Positions 35,193 to 44,287 are shown, counted from the first letter of the stretch. The stretch is 64,000 nucleotides of DNA from Dinghuibacter sp035492835 (GCF_035492835.1 NZ_DATJIY010000125.1:1-64000); one strand, 5' to 3'. The notes: generated by a model from the sequence alone, not told the origin. Numbers and translations: made by a program.

Positions 35193-36104
35193 ATGCCAAC
35201 AAAGATTAAATCCATTGCCGACTACCACCTGTTCAGGGGGCTCCCCAAACCGGAGCACCCCCTGATCAGCCTGATCAATTTCGCCAGCGCGCCCGTGATG
35301 CAGAACACCGACCAGGACATCAACCTCGATTTCTATATGATTTCGGTCAAAAGGAATTTCGAGGGCCGGATGAAATACGGCCAGCGGGAATACGACTTCG
35401 ACAACGGCACAATGTTCTTCCTCGCCCCCGGCCAGGTTTTTTCCATTTATAAAAACAACGGCAAACCCGAGGGCTGGATACTCCTCGTCCATCCGGACTT
35501 CCTGTGGAATACGCCCCTGGCTAAAACCATTCGCCAGCACGAATACTTCGACTACGCCGTGCACGAAGCGCTGCACCTCTCCGAAAAGGAAGAATCCACG
35601 ATCAACGACCTCATGCTCCACATCGAACAGGAATACCGCTCGAGCATCGACGCCTACAGCCAGGACGTCATCGTCGCCCAGCTCGGGCTCCTGCTCACCT
35701 ACGCCGAAAGGTTCTACCACCGCCAGTTCATCACCCGGAAGATAGCCAACCACCGCGTCCTCGAACGTTTGGAAAAAATGCTCACGGACTGGTTCGACAG
35801 CGACGACCTCGTAACAAAAGGGCTCCCCTCCGTACAGCACATCGCCGCCGAATTGAACGTCTCCCCCAATTACCTCAGCGGTCTGCTGCGGGTATTGACC
35901 GGCCGGAGCACCCAGCAGCACATACACGACAAGCTCATCGAAAAGGCCAAGGAGAAACTATCCACCACCGCCCTTACGATCAGTGAGATTGCCTACGACC
36001 TGGGCTTCGAGCACCCGCAGTCCTTTACCAAGCTGTTCAAGACGAAGACCAGCCTTTCGCCACTTGCCTTCCGGCAAACCATCCTATCACCCCTAAAGGG
36101 ATAA
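35193..36104 (+). CDS. AraC-family transcriptional regulator (paralogue of 54149-55039)
   Basis: A 303-residue protein. The N-terminal effector domain has the cupin-like YDFDNGTMFFLAPGQVF (about 70-86). A middle helical part contains YFDYAVHEALHLSEKEE and YAERFYHRQF. The C-terminal AraC domain (about 205-303) has VQHIAAELNVSPNYLSGLLR and IAYDLGFEHPQSFTKLFK. It closely resembles the AraC protein at 54149-55039, and both follow a reductase gene. It starts three bases after the NmrA-like gene, so the two are co-transcribed. Its 3' end overlaps a small minus-strand frame by 68 bases. Confidence 0.93.
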   Translation: MPTKIKSIADYHLFRGLPKPEHPLISLINFASAPVMQNTDQDINLDFYMISVKRNFEGRMKYGQREYDFDNGTMFFLAPGQVFSIYKNNGKPEGWILLVHPDFLWNTPLAKTIRQHEYFDYAVHEALHLSEKEESTINDLMLHIEQEYRSSIDAYSQDVIVAQLGLLLTYAERFYHRQFITRKIANHRVLERLEKMLTDWFDSDDLVTKGLPSVQHIAAELNVSPNYLSGLLRVLTGRSTQQHIHDKLIEKAKEKLSTTALTISEIAYDLGFEHPQSFTKLFKTKTSLSPLAFRQTILSPLKG

Positions 36105-36213
36105 TCATCAATATCCAGCCGCCCGGGCACCCAAACAAGGCCGTCAAAAGCCCCGCCATGGTACAGGCGCCGAGTACGCCCGGCATGCGCCAGGTTTTTA
36201 TCTTTTTGCCCAT
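36037..36213 (-). CDS. Small membrane protein at the end of the siderophore-receptor operon
   Basis: A 58-residue frame with ATG at 36213, overlapping the 3' end of the PepSY gene by 16 bases. The product MGKKIKTWRMPGVL... has two likely membrane segments (VLGACTMAGLLTALFG; GWILMIIPLGVIGWFAG) and a GCPGG turn. Small membrane proteins after PepSY genes are common in iron-uptake operons. I do not recognise a family. Its 3' end runs 68 bases into the convergent AraC gene, which weakens the case slightly. Confidence 0.5.
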   Translation of the reverse strand: MGKKIKTWRMPGVLGACTMAGLLTALFGCPGGWILMIIPLGVIGWFAGRQVAKGWSSS

Positions 36214-37283
36214 AAGACTATTCCGCTGATTAAAACACCGATCGCGACCAGGTCGAAAACCGCCCAGATCACCTTGAGCGGCGTCCCGCCGTAGTCGCCG
36301 AAGTGTAATGGTCTCGACACTTCTATGGCCCTCAGGTAAAACGGCATGCGAACCACCACGTCGAGCTTCCCGGTTCCGGCATCCACCAGGGCCGGGCTGA
36401 ACAGGCGGGAACTGAATGCCTCGCTGCCTTTTGCCCACAACAAGTAGTGATAGGGGCTGCCGTAGGGATTCCCGGGAAACACCACGCTCGTGACCCGCAT
36501 GCCCGGCAATGCACGCTGCGCCTCGACGTAAGCCGAATCCACCGAAGACAATACAACCGGCGAAGACCGCCCTTTGTATCCATCCAGGAGCTTTTTCACA
36601 TCCGTCACCTGCCAAAGCCCGAACAACGGCGTCGATAGTTCATTGAGCACGCCGGTCAACCCGACGACCAACAACCACACCGCCGTGGCGATCCCCAGCA
36701 GGTTGTGCAGGTCGAGCCACTTCAGCCGGCGGCGGACCGTTCCGAAGGCCGCCTTTTTCATAAAGGGCCCGTAGAGCACGATACCCGACACGATGGAGAT
36801 CGCGAAAAGCGCCCCCATCACCCCCAGGAACAGCTCCCCGGGCAGGTCGAGGAACAGCCCGCGGTGCAGGTCGAGCATAACTTCGGTAAACGTTCGTTTT
36901 TTATGGACAAAAGGCGGTTCGTCCTCCAGTAACCGGCCCGTGCGAGCGTCATATTGGAGCGAATGCCGTAGCGGATCGTCCCAGCACCACGTGGGCGCCA
37001 TATTCACCAGCACCTGCGGCTCATCGTCGTCGACAAAGACCGAAGTCACGCGCTGGTCCGGGTACAGGGTCAGCGACCGCTGCACCAGGGAATCCAGGTC
37101 CGTGAGCGGCGTCGAGGCCGGCAGGTCCTCGTAGTGCGTCGGGTTCAGCCAATGGTCGATTTCATCCCCGAAGATCAGCGGCAACCCGGTGACGCACAGC
37201 ATCAACAGGAACAGCGTGCACACCAGGCTCGACCAACGGTGCCACCAGAACCAACGCTTAGAAACGGAACGCGATACTTCCAT
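36198..37283 (-). CDS. PepSY-associated transmembrane protein
   Basis: A 361-residue inner-membrane protein. The first helix (WWHRWSSLVCTLFLLMLCVTG, with the typical HRW start) is followed by a periplasmic PepSY-like part (about 45-125). Helices in the middle (LGVMGALFAISIVSGIVLYG; LHNLLGIATAVWLLVVGLTG) and one at the end (VIWAVFDLVAIGVLISGIVL) match the family. Such proteins are encoded with TonB siderophore receptors and are thought to help release or reduce iron in the periplasm. Its start lies 26 bases inside the upstream receptor gene, so they form one operon. Confidence 0.92.
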   Translation of the reverse strand: MEVSRSVSKRWFWWHRWSSLVCTLFLLMLCVTGLPLIFGDEIDHWLNPTHYEDLPASTPLTDLDSLVQRSLTLYPDQRVTSVFVDDDEPQVLVNMAPTWCWDDPLRHSLQYDARTGRLLEDEPPFVHKKRTFTEVMLDLHRGLFLDLPGELFLGVMGALFAISIVSGIVLYGPFMKKAAFGTVRRRLKWLDLHNLLGIATAVWLLVVGLTGVLNELSTPLFGLWQVTDVKKLLDGYKGRSSPVVLSSVDSAYVEAQRALPGMRVTSVVFPGNPYGSPYHYLLWAKGSEAFSSRLFSPALVDAGTGKLDVVVRMPFYLRAIEVSRPLHFGDYGGTPLKVIWAVFDLVAIGVLISGIVLWAKR

Positions 37284-39681
37284 TGACGCTACGGGGTTGT
37301 TGAGGATTCACCGTATACCAGCCGATCCAGTACTTCTTGTCGGTCAGGTTGTTCACGCCGGCAGACAACCGGAACCGGCCCGCGTCGTAAAACAAGCTCG
37401 CGTTGAGCAGCGTATATTCCGGGACCCAGAACTGCCCTTCGCTCCGGCTGCTTTCCACCAGGGCTTTGCCGGCGTAGTTGCCACCGAAACCAAAGCCTAG
37501 CCCCTTGACGGCGCCCGTAATGAAGCGATAGCTCAGCCAAAGGTTGGCCATTTCCTGCGGACCCGAGCTGTTCGGGCGCAGGCCATTGACGTCCGCGTCC
37601 GCGTTGGTGTACTTTGCGTCGTTGTGCGCATACCCCGCCGTGATATTGAACCCGGCGAAGGGGTTGGCCTGGAGTTCGACTTCGATGCCCTTGCTGACCT
37701 CGGTGCCGTTCTGCACCTGAAAATTGGGGTGGTTCACGTCCGTCCGCAGGATGTTGCCGACGCGGATGTCGTAATAACTGACGGTACCGCTTAAACGTCC
37801 GTCGAAAACGTTCGCCTTTACGCCGCCTTCCCACTGGTTAGCCTGCTCAGGCTTGAAGGCGTGACCCAGGTAGTCCGTGCCGGTCTCGTTGGTAAAGCCG
37901 TTCTGATAATTTCCGAACAGCGACAGCCTGTTCTTGAGCAGCTGGTAGACCAGACCGAACTTGGGCGAGAGCGCCGTCTGCTGGTATCCCCCGCTGGTCG
38001 TGCCGTCTTCGGGGCTGTAGTTCCCCTTGAAGTCGAAGTGATCCAGCCGGAGGGCGGCATTTACGATCAACCGGTCCGTGACGTTGATCACATCCGACGC
38101 ATAGGCGCTGGAGATATAGGTCTTGTTGAAGATCGTATACGGGTATGGGTCCGCGGGGCTGTTGGCATAGGCCGAGTCGACCTTTGCTTTGTCGAAGTTG
38201 TAGTAGGCGGGGATCGAACCGGTTGTGGGGATGATGTCGAACAGGTCCGCGGCGGTTTGCCCATCCACCGTGCCCATGAACTCATGATAACGGACGCTGG
38301 CGTTGTAATTATAAAAGTCGGCGCCCAGCAACAGGCGGTGCTTCAGGAAACCGGTGCTGAACCGTCCCACTACGTTCTCCTGTATGTCGAGCGTCTGGTC
38401 CGAGCCGTCTATGGTCCAAACGTTCCGGGATATCTCGTTGTTCCCGGGCAGCAGGTACATATACGGCATGGGTCCATAGGAACGCGTATGCACCGACGTG
38501 ACGTTTGTCTGCGACGTCCAGGAAGACGAGAGCTTGTAGTTCATCTGCCCGGTAAAATTGAGGTTCGTGGAATTCATCGACAGGTCGTTGCTGATGTACG
38601 AACGGTTATAGTCGAGGTTCAACTTATCCGCGCTGTTTACGCCCAGCTGGGCGACGGTAGAATTAAAGAAAAACAATTGCGGCGTCGTCCCCTGCGCCGC
38701 ATACATCTCCGCGTCCAGGGAAAAGGACAACCGGTCGCTGGCCTTATAGGACAGGCTGGGCGCCACGAAAATATCTTTGTGGAAGCCCGCGTCCTGCCAG
38801 GAATTCTGCGTATTCAACGCAGCGTTGACCCGGAGCAGCAGCTTTTTCGCGGAATCCAGGGGCGTATTCACGTCTGCCGTCAGGCGGTTGAAACCATAGC
38901 TGCCGCCGGTATAGGCAATCTCGCCCCCTACGGAGGAGAAGGGCTTTTTCGTCACCCGGTTGATCAGACCGCCATACGACGTAACGGCGCTCCCGAACAG
39001 CGTGGCCGAAGGCCCTTTCAACACTTCGATGCTTTCGATATTGGCGTTGTCGATAGTGGTGCTGACGTTTGCCGGTATGCCGTTCCGTAAATAGGTATTG
39101 AGCTGAAAACCCCGCAGCACGAAGGAACTCCCGTTCCCGAACCCGGACCGGTCGGTAGCCGCCCACAATTTGCTCGCGCCCGGCACGTTCCTGAGGGCGT
39201 CATCCAGGGTGTACACCGACTGGTCCTTCAGCAACCCGGCGCTCACCGTCGTATACACCTGTGCGTTCTCCAGGTCGTTCAGCGGCATCTTGGCCATGTC
39301 GTCGCTCTTGAGCACCGTATACCGGCCCGCTTTGCGGATATTGATCGTCACGTCGTTGAGCTGACGGCTGTTCTCCCCCAGGACGAAGTCGACCGTAACG
39401 GTTATCCCCGCCGTGACATCGACCGTTTTGTATTCAGGCACGAGGCTGACCAGGCTGGCCTCCAGGCGATAGGACCCCGGCTTGACGTTATGGATCGTAT
39501 AGTGCCCGGCGGCGTTCACCGATACCGTCCTACCCGCCCCGGCCAGCGTCACGCTGACAAACTCGGCGGGTTTCCCATCCGCCGTTTTCACCGTCCCCGT
39601 GATCGTGCCGGCCGTCTGTTGCGCCCTTGCGCCGGAAAAAGCAGTAAACAGAAAAAATAGAATCGTGGTATATTTAGACAT
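37258..39681 (-). CDS. TonB-dependent siderophore receptor
   Basis: An 807-residue outer-membrane receptor with signal peptide (MSKYTTILFFLFTAFSGARA). An N-terminal carboxypeptidase-regulatory-like domain (GTITGTVKTADGKPAEFVSV, about 25-105) precedes the plug (LDDALRNVPGASKLWAATD; FVLRGFQLNTYLRNGIP; IEVLKGPSATLFG, about 120-245) and a 22-strand barrel ending in SIAFRF, with phenylalanine at the C-terminus. The plug is of the FhuA/FecA siderophore type. The PepSY gene downstream supports iron uptake. No FecR/sigma pair and no DtxR box like that at 6816 was seen in its 46-base upstream gap. Confidence 0.94.
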   Translation of the reverse strand: MSKYTTILFFLFTAFSGARAQQTAGTITGTVKTADGKPAEFVSVTLAGAGRTVSVNAAGHYTIHNVKPGSYRLEASLVSLVPEYKTVDVTAGITVTVDFVLGENSRQLNDVTINIRKAGRYTVLKSDDMAKMPLNDLENAQVYTTVSAGLLKDQSVYTLDDALRNVPGASKLWAATDRSGFGNGSSFVLRGFQLNTYLRNGIPANVSTTIDNANIESIEVLKGPSATLFGSAVTSYGGLINRVTKKPFSSVGGEIAYTGGSYGFNRLTADVNTPLDSAKKLLLRVNAALNTQNSWQDAGFHKDIFVAPSLSYKASDRLSFSLDAEMYAAQGTTPQLFFFNSTVAQLGVNSADKLNLDYNRSYISNDLSMNSTNLNFTGQMNYKLSSSWTSQTNVTSVHTRSYGPMPYMYLLPGNNEISRNVWTIDGSDQTLDIQENVVGRFSTGFLKHRLLLGADFYNYNASVRYHEFMGTVDGQTAADLFDIIPTTGSIPAYYNFDKAKVDSAYANSPADPYPYTIFNKTYISSAYASDVINVTDRLIVNAALRLDHFDFKGNYSPEDGTTSGGYQQTALSPKFGLVYQLLKNRLSLFGNYQNGFTNETGTDYLGHAFKPEQANQWEGGVKANVFDGRLSGTVSYYDIRVGNILRTDVNHPNFQVQNGTEVSKGIEVELQANPFAGFNITAGYAHNDAKYTNADADVNGLRPNSSGPQEMANLWLSYRFITGAVKGLGFGFGGNYAGKALVESSRSEGQFWVPEYTLLNASLFYDAGRFRLSAGVNNLTDKKYWIGWYTVNPQQPRSVNGSIAFRF

Positions 39682-39727
39682 AGCAGTTTATTTTCACCGC
39701 AAAAGTCCCCGACCAGCAACAGACATC

Positions 39728-40522
39728 ATGGACGAATCAGGAAAACCATTTTCTATATCCGGAAAAAATCCGCTCTTCGACGAACCCAACTTCGTCGCCC
39801 GCGCCGAAGCCCTCGACGAGCTGGAGCTCCTTCGCTCCGCCCTTGAAGCGGTCGATGATCGTCTCTTTGAACGACTTCGCCCCCGGGCGCGCCGCCATTT
39901 GCGCGAGCTCATCGACACCTACGTACCCCCTCCTTACGAACCGGGCTACGGCGTCCTCGATCTCTTCCTCCAGAAACTCCTCCCCGGCGGCCCCCTCCCC
40001 GAACCAACGATAACACCCGGGCCCGACATGGTCTACTACCAAAAGACCCCCGCCCACCTCATCCTCGAGCTAACCCAATACCTGAAACCCACCGACGTCT
40101 TCGTCGACCTCGGTTCCGGCCTAGGCCAGCCCTCCATCCTCGTCAACCTCCTCACCAATATCCCCGCCATCGGCGTCGAGATCGACCCCGCTTTCCACGC
40201 CTACGCAACGCGCGTCGCCGAAGCGCTACAACTAGACGATGTAACCTTCATCAATGCCGACGCCCAAAATGCCGACCTCGAACGCGGCACCGTCTTCTTC
40301 CTATACACCCCCTTCCGCGGCGCTCTCCTCCAAACCGTCCTCCAACGGCTCCCCAAAAACTGCCGCCTGATCACCTATGGCCCCTGCACCGAAGACCTAA
40401 GGCACGCAAGCTGTTGGAGGCCCGTACCGCATTTCGACCGTGTTTTGCCGACGGCAATGCACGGTCGAAATGCAGTACGGGCCTCCAGCAGCGATGCCTT
40501 AAGCCTCTTCGAAACCCGCTAA
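39728..40522 (+). CDS. SAM-dependent methyltransferase-like protein with palindrome-encoded C-terminus
   Basis: The ATG at 39728 (MDESGKPFSISGKNPLFDEP) fits the 46-base divergent gap; the open frame continues upstream into the receptor gene without a better start. 264 residues: an N-terminal helical part, then a Rossmann core with motif I VFVDLGSGLGQPSILV (about residue 124) and the acidic residue in IGVEIDPAFHAYA. A later strand LITYGPCTED closes the fold. The last 40 or so residues are encoded by a near-perfect long palindrome (40398-40501) and look unlike a methyltransferase end. No signal peptide. Methyl acceptor unknown. Confidence 0.8.
   Translation: MDESGKPFSISGKNPLFDEPNFVARAEALDELELLRSALEAVDDRLFERLRPRARRHLRELIDTYVPPPYEPGYGVLDLFLQKLLPGGPLPEPTITPGPDMVYYQKTPAHLILELTQYLKPTDVFVDLGSGLGQPSILVNLLTNIPAIGVEIDPAFHAYATRVAEALQLDDVTFINADAQNADLERGTVFFLYTPFRGALLQTVLQRLPKNCRLITYGPCTEDLRHASCWRPVPHFDRVLPTAMHGRNAVRASSSDALSLFETR
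40398..40501. repeat. Long near-perfect inverted repeat inside the 3' end of a gene
   Basis: Arms 40398-40450 and 40452-40501 surround a single central base. The inner 41 bases of each arm pair with four mismatches (for example GGAGGCCCGTAC against GTACGGGCCTCC, and CATTTCGACCGTG against CACGGTCGAAATG). The outer parts (TAAGGCA/TGCCTTA) pair with small indels. It is too long for an ordinary terminator and looks like an inserted palindromic element that stays in frame. Confidence 0.85.
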
Positions 40523-40588
40523 TTCAAATATGCGTAACATAAGGTTGCGGGATTTTCCTCAACTTTGCTCCACAAAAACGCTAACAAC

Positions 40589-41632
40589 ATGATAAAGGTC
40601 AAAGGCTACGCCGCCCAAACCCCCACCACCGACCTCGCCCCCTGGGACTTTCAACGCCGTGACGTCGGCCCCCACGACGTCCAGTTCGACATCCAATTTT
40701 GCGGGGTTTGCCACTCCGACCTCCACCAAATTAAGAACGACTGGTTCGAGGGCATTTTCCCGATGGTGCCCGGCCACGAGATCGTGGGCCGTGTCATCAA
40801 AGTAGGCGACAAGGTTACCAAATTCAAGGTAGGCGACCTGGCCGGCACCGGTTGCATGGTCGATTCCTGCCGCGAATGCGAAAACTGCAAACGGGACTTG
40901 GAGCAATACTGTCTGAAAGGCAATTCCCAGACCTATAATGGTTTGGAACAGGACCACAAAACGCCCACCTACGGCGGCTATTCCAATACGATCGTCGTAA
41001 ACGAGGACTTCGTCCTCCATATACCGGAAAACCTGGACCTGGCCGCCAGCGCACCCCTGCTTTGCGCGGGCATCACCACCTATTCCCCCCTGCGACACTG
41101 GAAGGTGGGCAAAGGGCACAAGCTGGCCGTCATCGGCCTCGGCGGTCTCGGCCACATGGGTGTAAAGTTCGGGGTCGCCTTCGGCGCCGAAGTAACGGTG
41201 CTGAGCACCTCACCTAAAAAGGAGCAGGACGCCAAAAAACTGGGTGCCCATCACTTTCTGGTCACCTCCGACCCGGAGCAGGTCAAGGCCGCGCAACACA
41301 CCTTCGATTTTATCCTTGACACGGTCTCCGCCGAGCACGACATCAACATGTATATGTCGATGCTTCGGACCGACGGCACCCACATCTGCGTTGGCGTACC
41401 GCCAAAGCCCTCCATGATAAAAGCCTTCAGCCTGCTAGGCGGTCGCAAGAGCCTGTCCGGTTCCGGCATCGGCGGTATCCTGGAAACTCAGGAGATGCTG
41501 GATTTCTGCGGGGAGCACAACATCGTTTCCGACATCGAGATGATCGACATCAAGGACATCACGACGGCATATGAGCGCATGCTCAAGGGCGACGTGCGCT
41601 ATCGCTTCGTCATAGACATCGCCACCCTGTGA
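40589..41632 (+). CDS. Zinc-dependent alcohol dehydrogenase, YahK/cinnamyl-alcohol type
   Basis: The ATG at 40589 (MIKVKGYAAQTPTTDLAPWD) matches the family start; the longer frame adds only a non-conserved head. 347 residues. Catalytic zinc ligands lie in FCGVCHSD and VPGHE, the structural-zinc cysteines in CRECENCKRDLEQYC, and the dinucleotide motif is GLGGLGHMGVKF (about residue 182). Such enzymes reduce a wide range of aldehydes with NADPH in the cytoplasm. A CAACTTTG near-match to the -7 element lies 22 bases upstream. It probably stands alone, converging on selD. Confidence 0.95.
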   Translation: MIKVKGYAAQTPTTDLAPWDFQRRDVGPHDVQFDIQFCGVCHSDLHQIKNDWFEGIFPMVPGHEIVGRVIKVGDKVTKFKVGDLAGTGCMVDSCRECENCKRDLEQYCLKGNSQTYNGLEQDHKTPTYGGYSNTIVVNEDFVLHIPENLDLAASAPLLCAGITTYSPLRHWKVGKGHKLAVIGLGGLGHMGVKFGVAFGAEVTVLSTSPKKEQDAKKLGAHHFLVTSDPEQVKAAQHTFDFILDTVSAEHDINMYMSMLRTDGTHICVGVPPKPSMIKAFSLLGGRKSLSGSGIGGILETQEMLDFCGEHNIVSDIEMIDIKDITTAYERMLKGDVRYRFVIDIATL

Positions 41633-41654
41633 CCGATATCTCGCTTTGCTAATC

Positions 41655-42677
41655 TCACACAACCCGGATGAGAGGCCCTTTGGTGAAGGGCTCCAACCGC
41701 CCCAGCGCGTGACGATACCCCTCGGGTAACAGCAGCTCCACGGCCGGGGCGGCCTCTTCGGTTACCGCTATCAAAAGCCCCCCGCTGGTTTGCGGATCGG
41801 CGAGTATATACCGCTGCTCGTCCGTAAGCGGCCCGATCTTACTGCCATAGCTGGCCCAGTTACGGTGCGTCCCCCCGGGTATACAACCCTGCGCCAGGTA
41901 ACCCGCCACCGACGGGATCACCGGTACCCGGTCGAACACGACCGTGGCCGAAACCCCGCTCCCCTCGCACATCTCCGAAAGATGACCGAGCAATCCGAAA
42001 CCCGTCACGTCCGTCAAAGCCCGTACGCCGGCAATGGTCCCCAGCGTCTCTCCCACCTTGTTCAGGGTAACCATGCTTTGTAACGCCACGGCCGCGTCGG
42101 CGTCCGAAAGCAACCCGCGCTTCTGCGCGGTGGACAGCACGCCCACGCCGAGCGCCTTGGTCAGGTAGAGCCTGCACCCCGCCTGGGCCGTCGAATTTTG
42201 CTTCAACCGGTCGAGTCCCACCAGGCCGTTTACCGCCAAACCAAAAACCGGTTCCGGACAATCGATACTGTGCCCCCCGGCCAGGGCGATCCCCGCCTCC
42301 GCGCACACCGCGCGCGCGCCTTCCAGTACACGGGCCGCGGTCTCGGGCGGCAGTCTATCCACCGGCCAACCAAGGATGGCAATGGCCAGCACGGGCTTGC
42401 CCCCCATGGCGTAGACATCGCTGATGGCGTTGGCCGAAGCGATCCTGCCGAAATCGTATGCGTCGTCTACGATCGGCATAAAGAAATCCGTCGTCGACAC
42501 CAGGCCTGTCCCATTTCCCAGGTCCAGCACCGCCGCGTCGTCGCGTTTGTCGTTCCCTACCAGCAACCGCGGGTCCGCCGCCATAGGTGTCGCGCTGTGC
42601 AATATCCGGTCCAGCACCGCGGGGCTGATCTTGCAGCCGCAGCCGGCCCCGTGTGAAAATTGTGTCAATCTATCCAT
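41655..42677 (-). CDS. selD: Selenide, water dikinase
   Basis: A 340-residue enzyme that makes selenophosphate from selenide and ATP. The N-terminal glycine-rich loop has the catalytic residue as cysteine, not selenocysteine: HGAGCGCKISP (residues 9-19). Further AIRS-type motifs are DAAVLDLGNGTGLVSTTDFF, ALAGGHSIDCPEP and LTDVTGFGLLGHL. The start lies eight bases inside the upstream selU gene, so selU-selD form an operon and the selenophosphate is presumably used for tRNA 2-selenouridine. No selA, selB or selC is seen in this window. Confidence 0.97.
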   Translation of the reverse strand: MDRLTQFSHGAGCGCKISPAVLDRILHSATPMAADPRLLVGNDKRDDAAVLDLGNGTGLVSTTDFFMPIVDDAYDFGRIASANAISDVYAMGGKPVLAIAILGWPVDRLPPETAARVLEGARAVCAEAGIALAGGHSIDCPEPVFGLAVNGLVGLDRLKQNSTAQAGCRLYLTKALGVGVLSTAQKRGLLSDADAAVALQSMVTLNKVGETLGTIAGVRALTDVTGFGLLGHLSEMCEGSGVSATVVFDRVPVIPSVAGYLAQGCIPGGTHRNWASYGSKIGPLTDEQRYILADPQTSGGLLIAVTEEAAPAVELLLPEGYRHALGRLEPFTKGPLIRVV

Positions 42678-43692
42678 ACTCGGGTAATGTCGCTGTCAAA
42701 ACGATCGCTGAATTCACCACTGCGTCCACGCCATCGACGGGGACCGCCACCATGTCCACGCGGTCGCCCATACCGGTCCGGTACGTCTTATCATAATACA
42801 CCAGCAACTCCCGGACAAAGTCTTCCATCCGTCCTTCGCGGATGGCCGCCACCGCCCGTTTGGTTTGTTCCGGCCCCAGCCGTTTGCGGATGCGTTCGGT
42901 ACACTCCACGAGAAAATCCCGGTCGAGCATCCCATAGGTCTCCGTCAAAGACGACACCCGGGCTTCCGGTGGCGGCTGGACTTCGAACAGGACGGCCGAG
43001 CGCATACGATCCCAAAACGCGCGGGGGATCAACCGCTGCCCGATGGTCCGGCTTTCATCCTCCACCCATATCCGCCGCCCGCGGTCCAGCGCCAGCAACC
43101 GGGCCGCGAGGTCGTTCTCAAACTGCTCCTGGGAGGGCTGTACCAACCGGTTCAGCGTCCCATAGGTCGACCCCTGGTGTTGCGCAAGGTCTTCCAGATC
43201 GACCACCTGCTCGCCCTTACGCTCCAGCTCGTGGAGTATCCGCGTTTTGCCCGAACCCGTCATCCCCCCCAGCACCACGAGCGACCAATCGCGCCCGAAC
43301 TGGTCCAGTACCCAGCGCCGGTATCGCTTGTATCCGCCCTCCACCACATACACCTGGAACCCGTACAGGTCAAGGGCCCAGGCCATGGCGCCGCTGCGCA
43401 TCCCGCCCCTCCAGCAATGGACCACGATCTTTTTGTCCGGCGCCAGCGCCAACGCCGACCGGATAAACCCGGACCACTTCGGCCCCGCCAGGTCAAAGCC
43501 CAGCAGGATGGCCGCTTCCCGGCTTTGCTGTTTGTAGGTCGTCCCCACCTGTACGCGCTCCTCATTGCTGAACAAAGGCAGGTTGAAAGCCCCCGGGATG
43601 TGCCCTTGCGCGAATTCCGCCGGCGTGCGCACGTCGGCGATGGGGATGCCCCCCAGACCCATGAGGTCCGCTATGGTCACTTTCTTTAGCAT
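42670..43692 (-). CDS. selU: tRNA 2-selenouridine synthase
   Basis: A 340-residue protein (also named MnmH/YbbB) that replaces sulfur by selenium at wobble uridine 34 of tRNAs for Lys, Glu and Gln, through a geranylated intermediate. The N-terminal rhodanese domain has the essential cysteine in VVHCWRGGMRSGAM (about residue 92). The C-terminal part has a P-loop, LGGMTGSGKTRIL (about 146). Both key motifs are intact. It overlaps selD, whose product selenophosphate is its substrate. A TAATTTTA near-match to a -7 element lies 8 bases before the ATG. Confidence 0.96.
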   Translation of the reverse strand: MLKKVTIADLMGLGGIPIADVRTPAEFAQGHIPGAFNLPLFSNEERVQVGTTYKQQSREAAILLGFDLAGPKWSGFIRSALALAPDKKIVVHCWRGGMRSGAMAWALDLYGFQVYVVEGGYKRYRRWVLDQFGRDWSLVVLGGMTGSGKTRILHELERKGEQVVDLEDLAQHQGSTYGTLNRLVQPSQEQFENDLAARLLALDRGRRIWVEDESRTIGQRLIPRAFWDRMRSAVLFEVQPPPEARVSSLTETYGMLDRDFLVECTERIRKRLGPEQTKRAVAAIREGRMEDFVRELLVYYDKTYRTGMGDRVDMVAVPVDGVDAVVNSAIVLTATLPEYG

Positions 43693-43724
43693 GCCCCGAT
43701 AAAATTACGGAGCCTGCCAGCAAA

Positions 43725-44096
43725 TCAGCGGGAGCCCAGGTATTTATTTACCATACCCATTAACTCCTCGATCTGGAAGGGTTTGGGTAGCCAGTCGTCC
43801 GCGCCGGCCTCCTCGGCCAGCGCCTGGATGGACTCTTCTTCTGTAAAATAGATCACGGGGATATGCCGGTACTCCGGGTCCGACTTGAGACCGCGGGTAG
43901 CCTCGGTACCCATGACGTCGGGCATGCGGTGGTCGATGAAGATCAGATCGGGGGAAAACTGACGGACGGTTTCCACCAGTCTTGCGGCGCCATTCAGGGT
44001 GTACACCATATAACCCCTCCTCTCCAGTACAAGTCTTGTCATTCGCAAAAGGTCAGGATCATCGTCGACGCACAAAATTCGTTTCAGTTGGCTCAT
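43725..44096 (-). CDS. Stand-alone response-regulator receiver protein
   Basis: A 123-residue protein consisting only of a receiver domain: acidic pocket VDDDPD (residues 10-15), phosphorylation site Asp55 in IFIDHRMPD, and the conserved Lys in WLPKPF (about 106). There is no output domain, as in CheY-like or phosphorelay proteins. No kinase gene is adjacent. A 190-base gap separates it from the divergent aldehyde oxidoreductase operon; the gap holds a GGTTGCAACC palindrome at 44109-44118 but no clear promoter. Partner unknown. Confidence 0.92.
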   Translation of the reverse strand: MSQLKRILCVDDDPDLLRMTRLVLERRGYMVYTLNGAARLVETVRQFSPDLIFIDHRMPDVMGTEATRGLKSDPEYRHIPVIYFTEEESIQALAEEAGADDWLPKPFQIEELMGMVNKYLGSR

Positions 44097-44287
44097 GTGA
44101 CGTTACTAGGTTGCAACCAAGGGTTAGAAATATCGGCGCAATTTAGCCCTGGCAGCGGATTCTGGCGGGATATGAAGAAATCTTAATCCCGCGCGTGCGT
44201 ATGTAGAAATAATTCCGCAAAATGCTATCCTTTTTATGAGTTCCCGTCACTGGCAAATTTTGGGTAAATTAGGTAAAAGCCAAGTGT

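Noticed and set aside
42625..42655. Possible selenocysteine site in SelD
   Set aside because: The active-site codon encodes Cys (HGAGCGCK), not an in-frame UGA.
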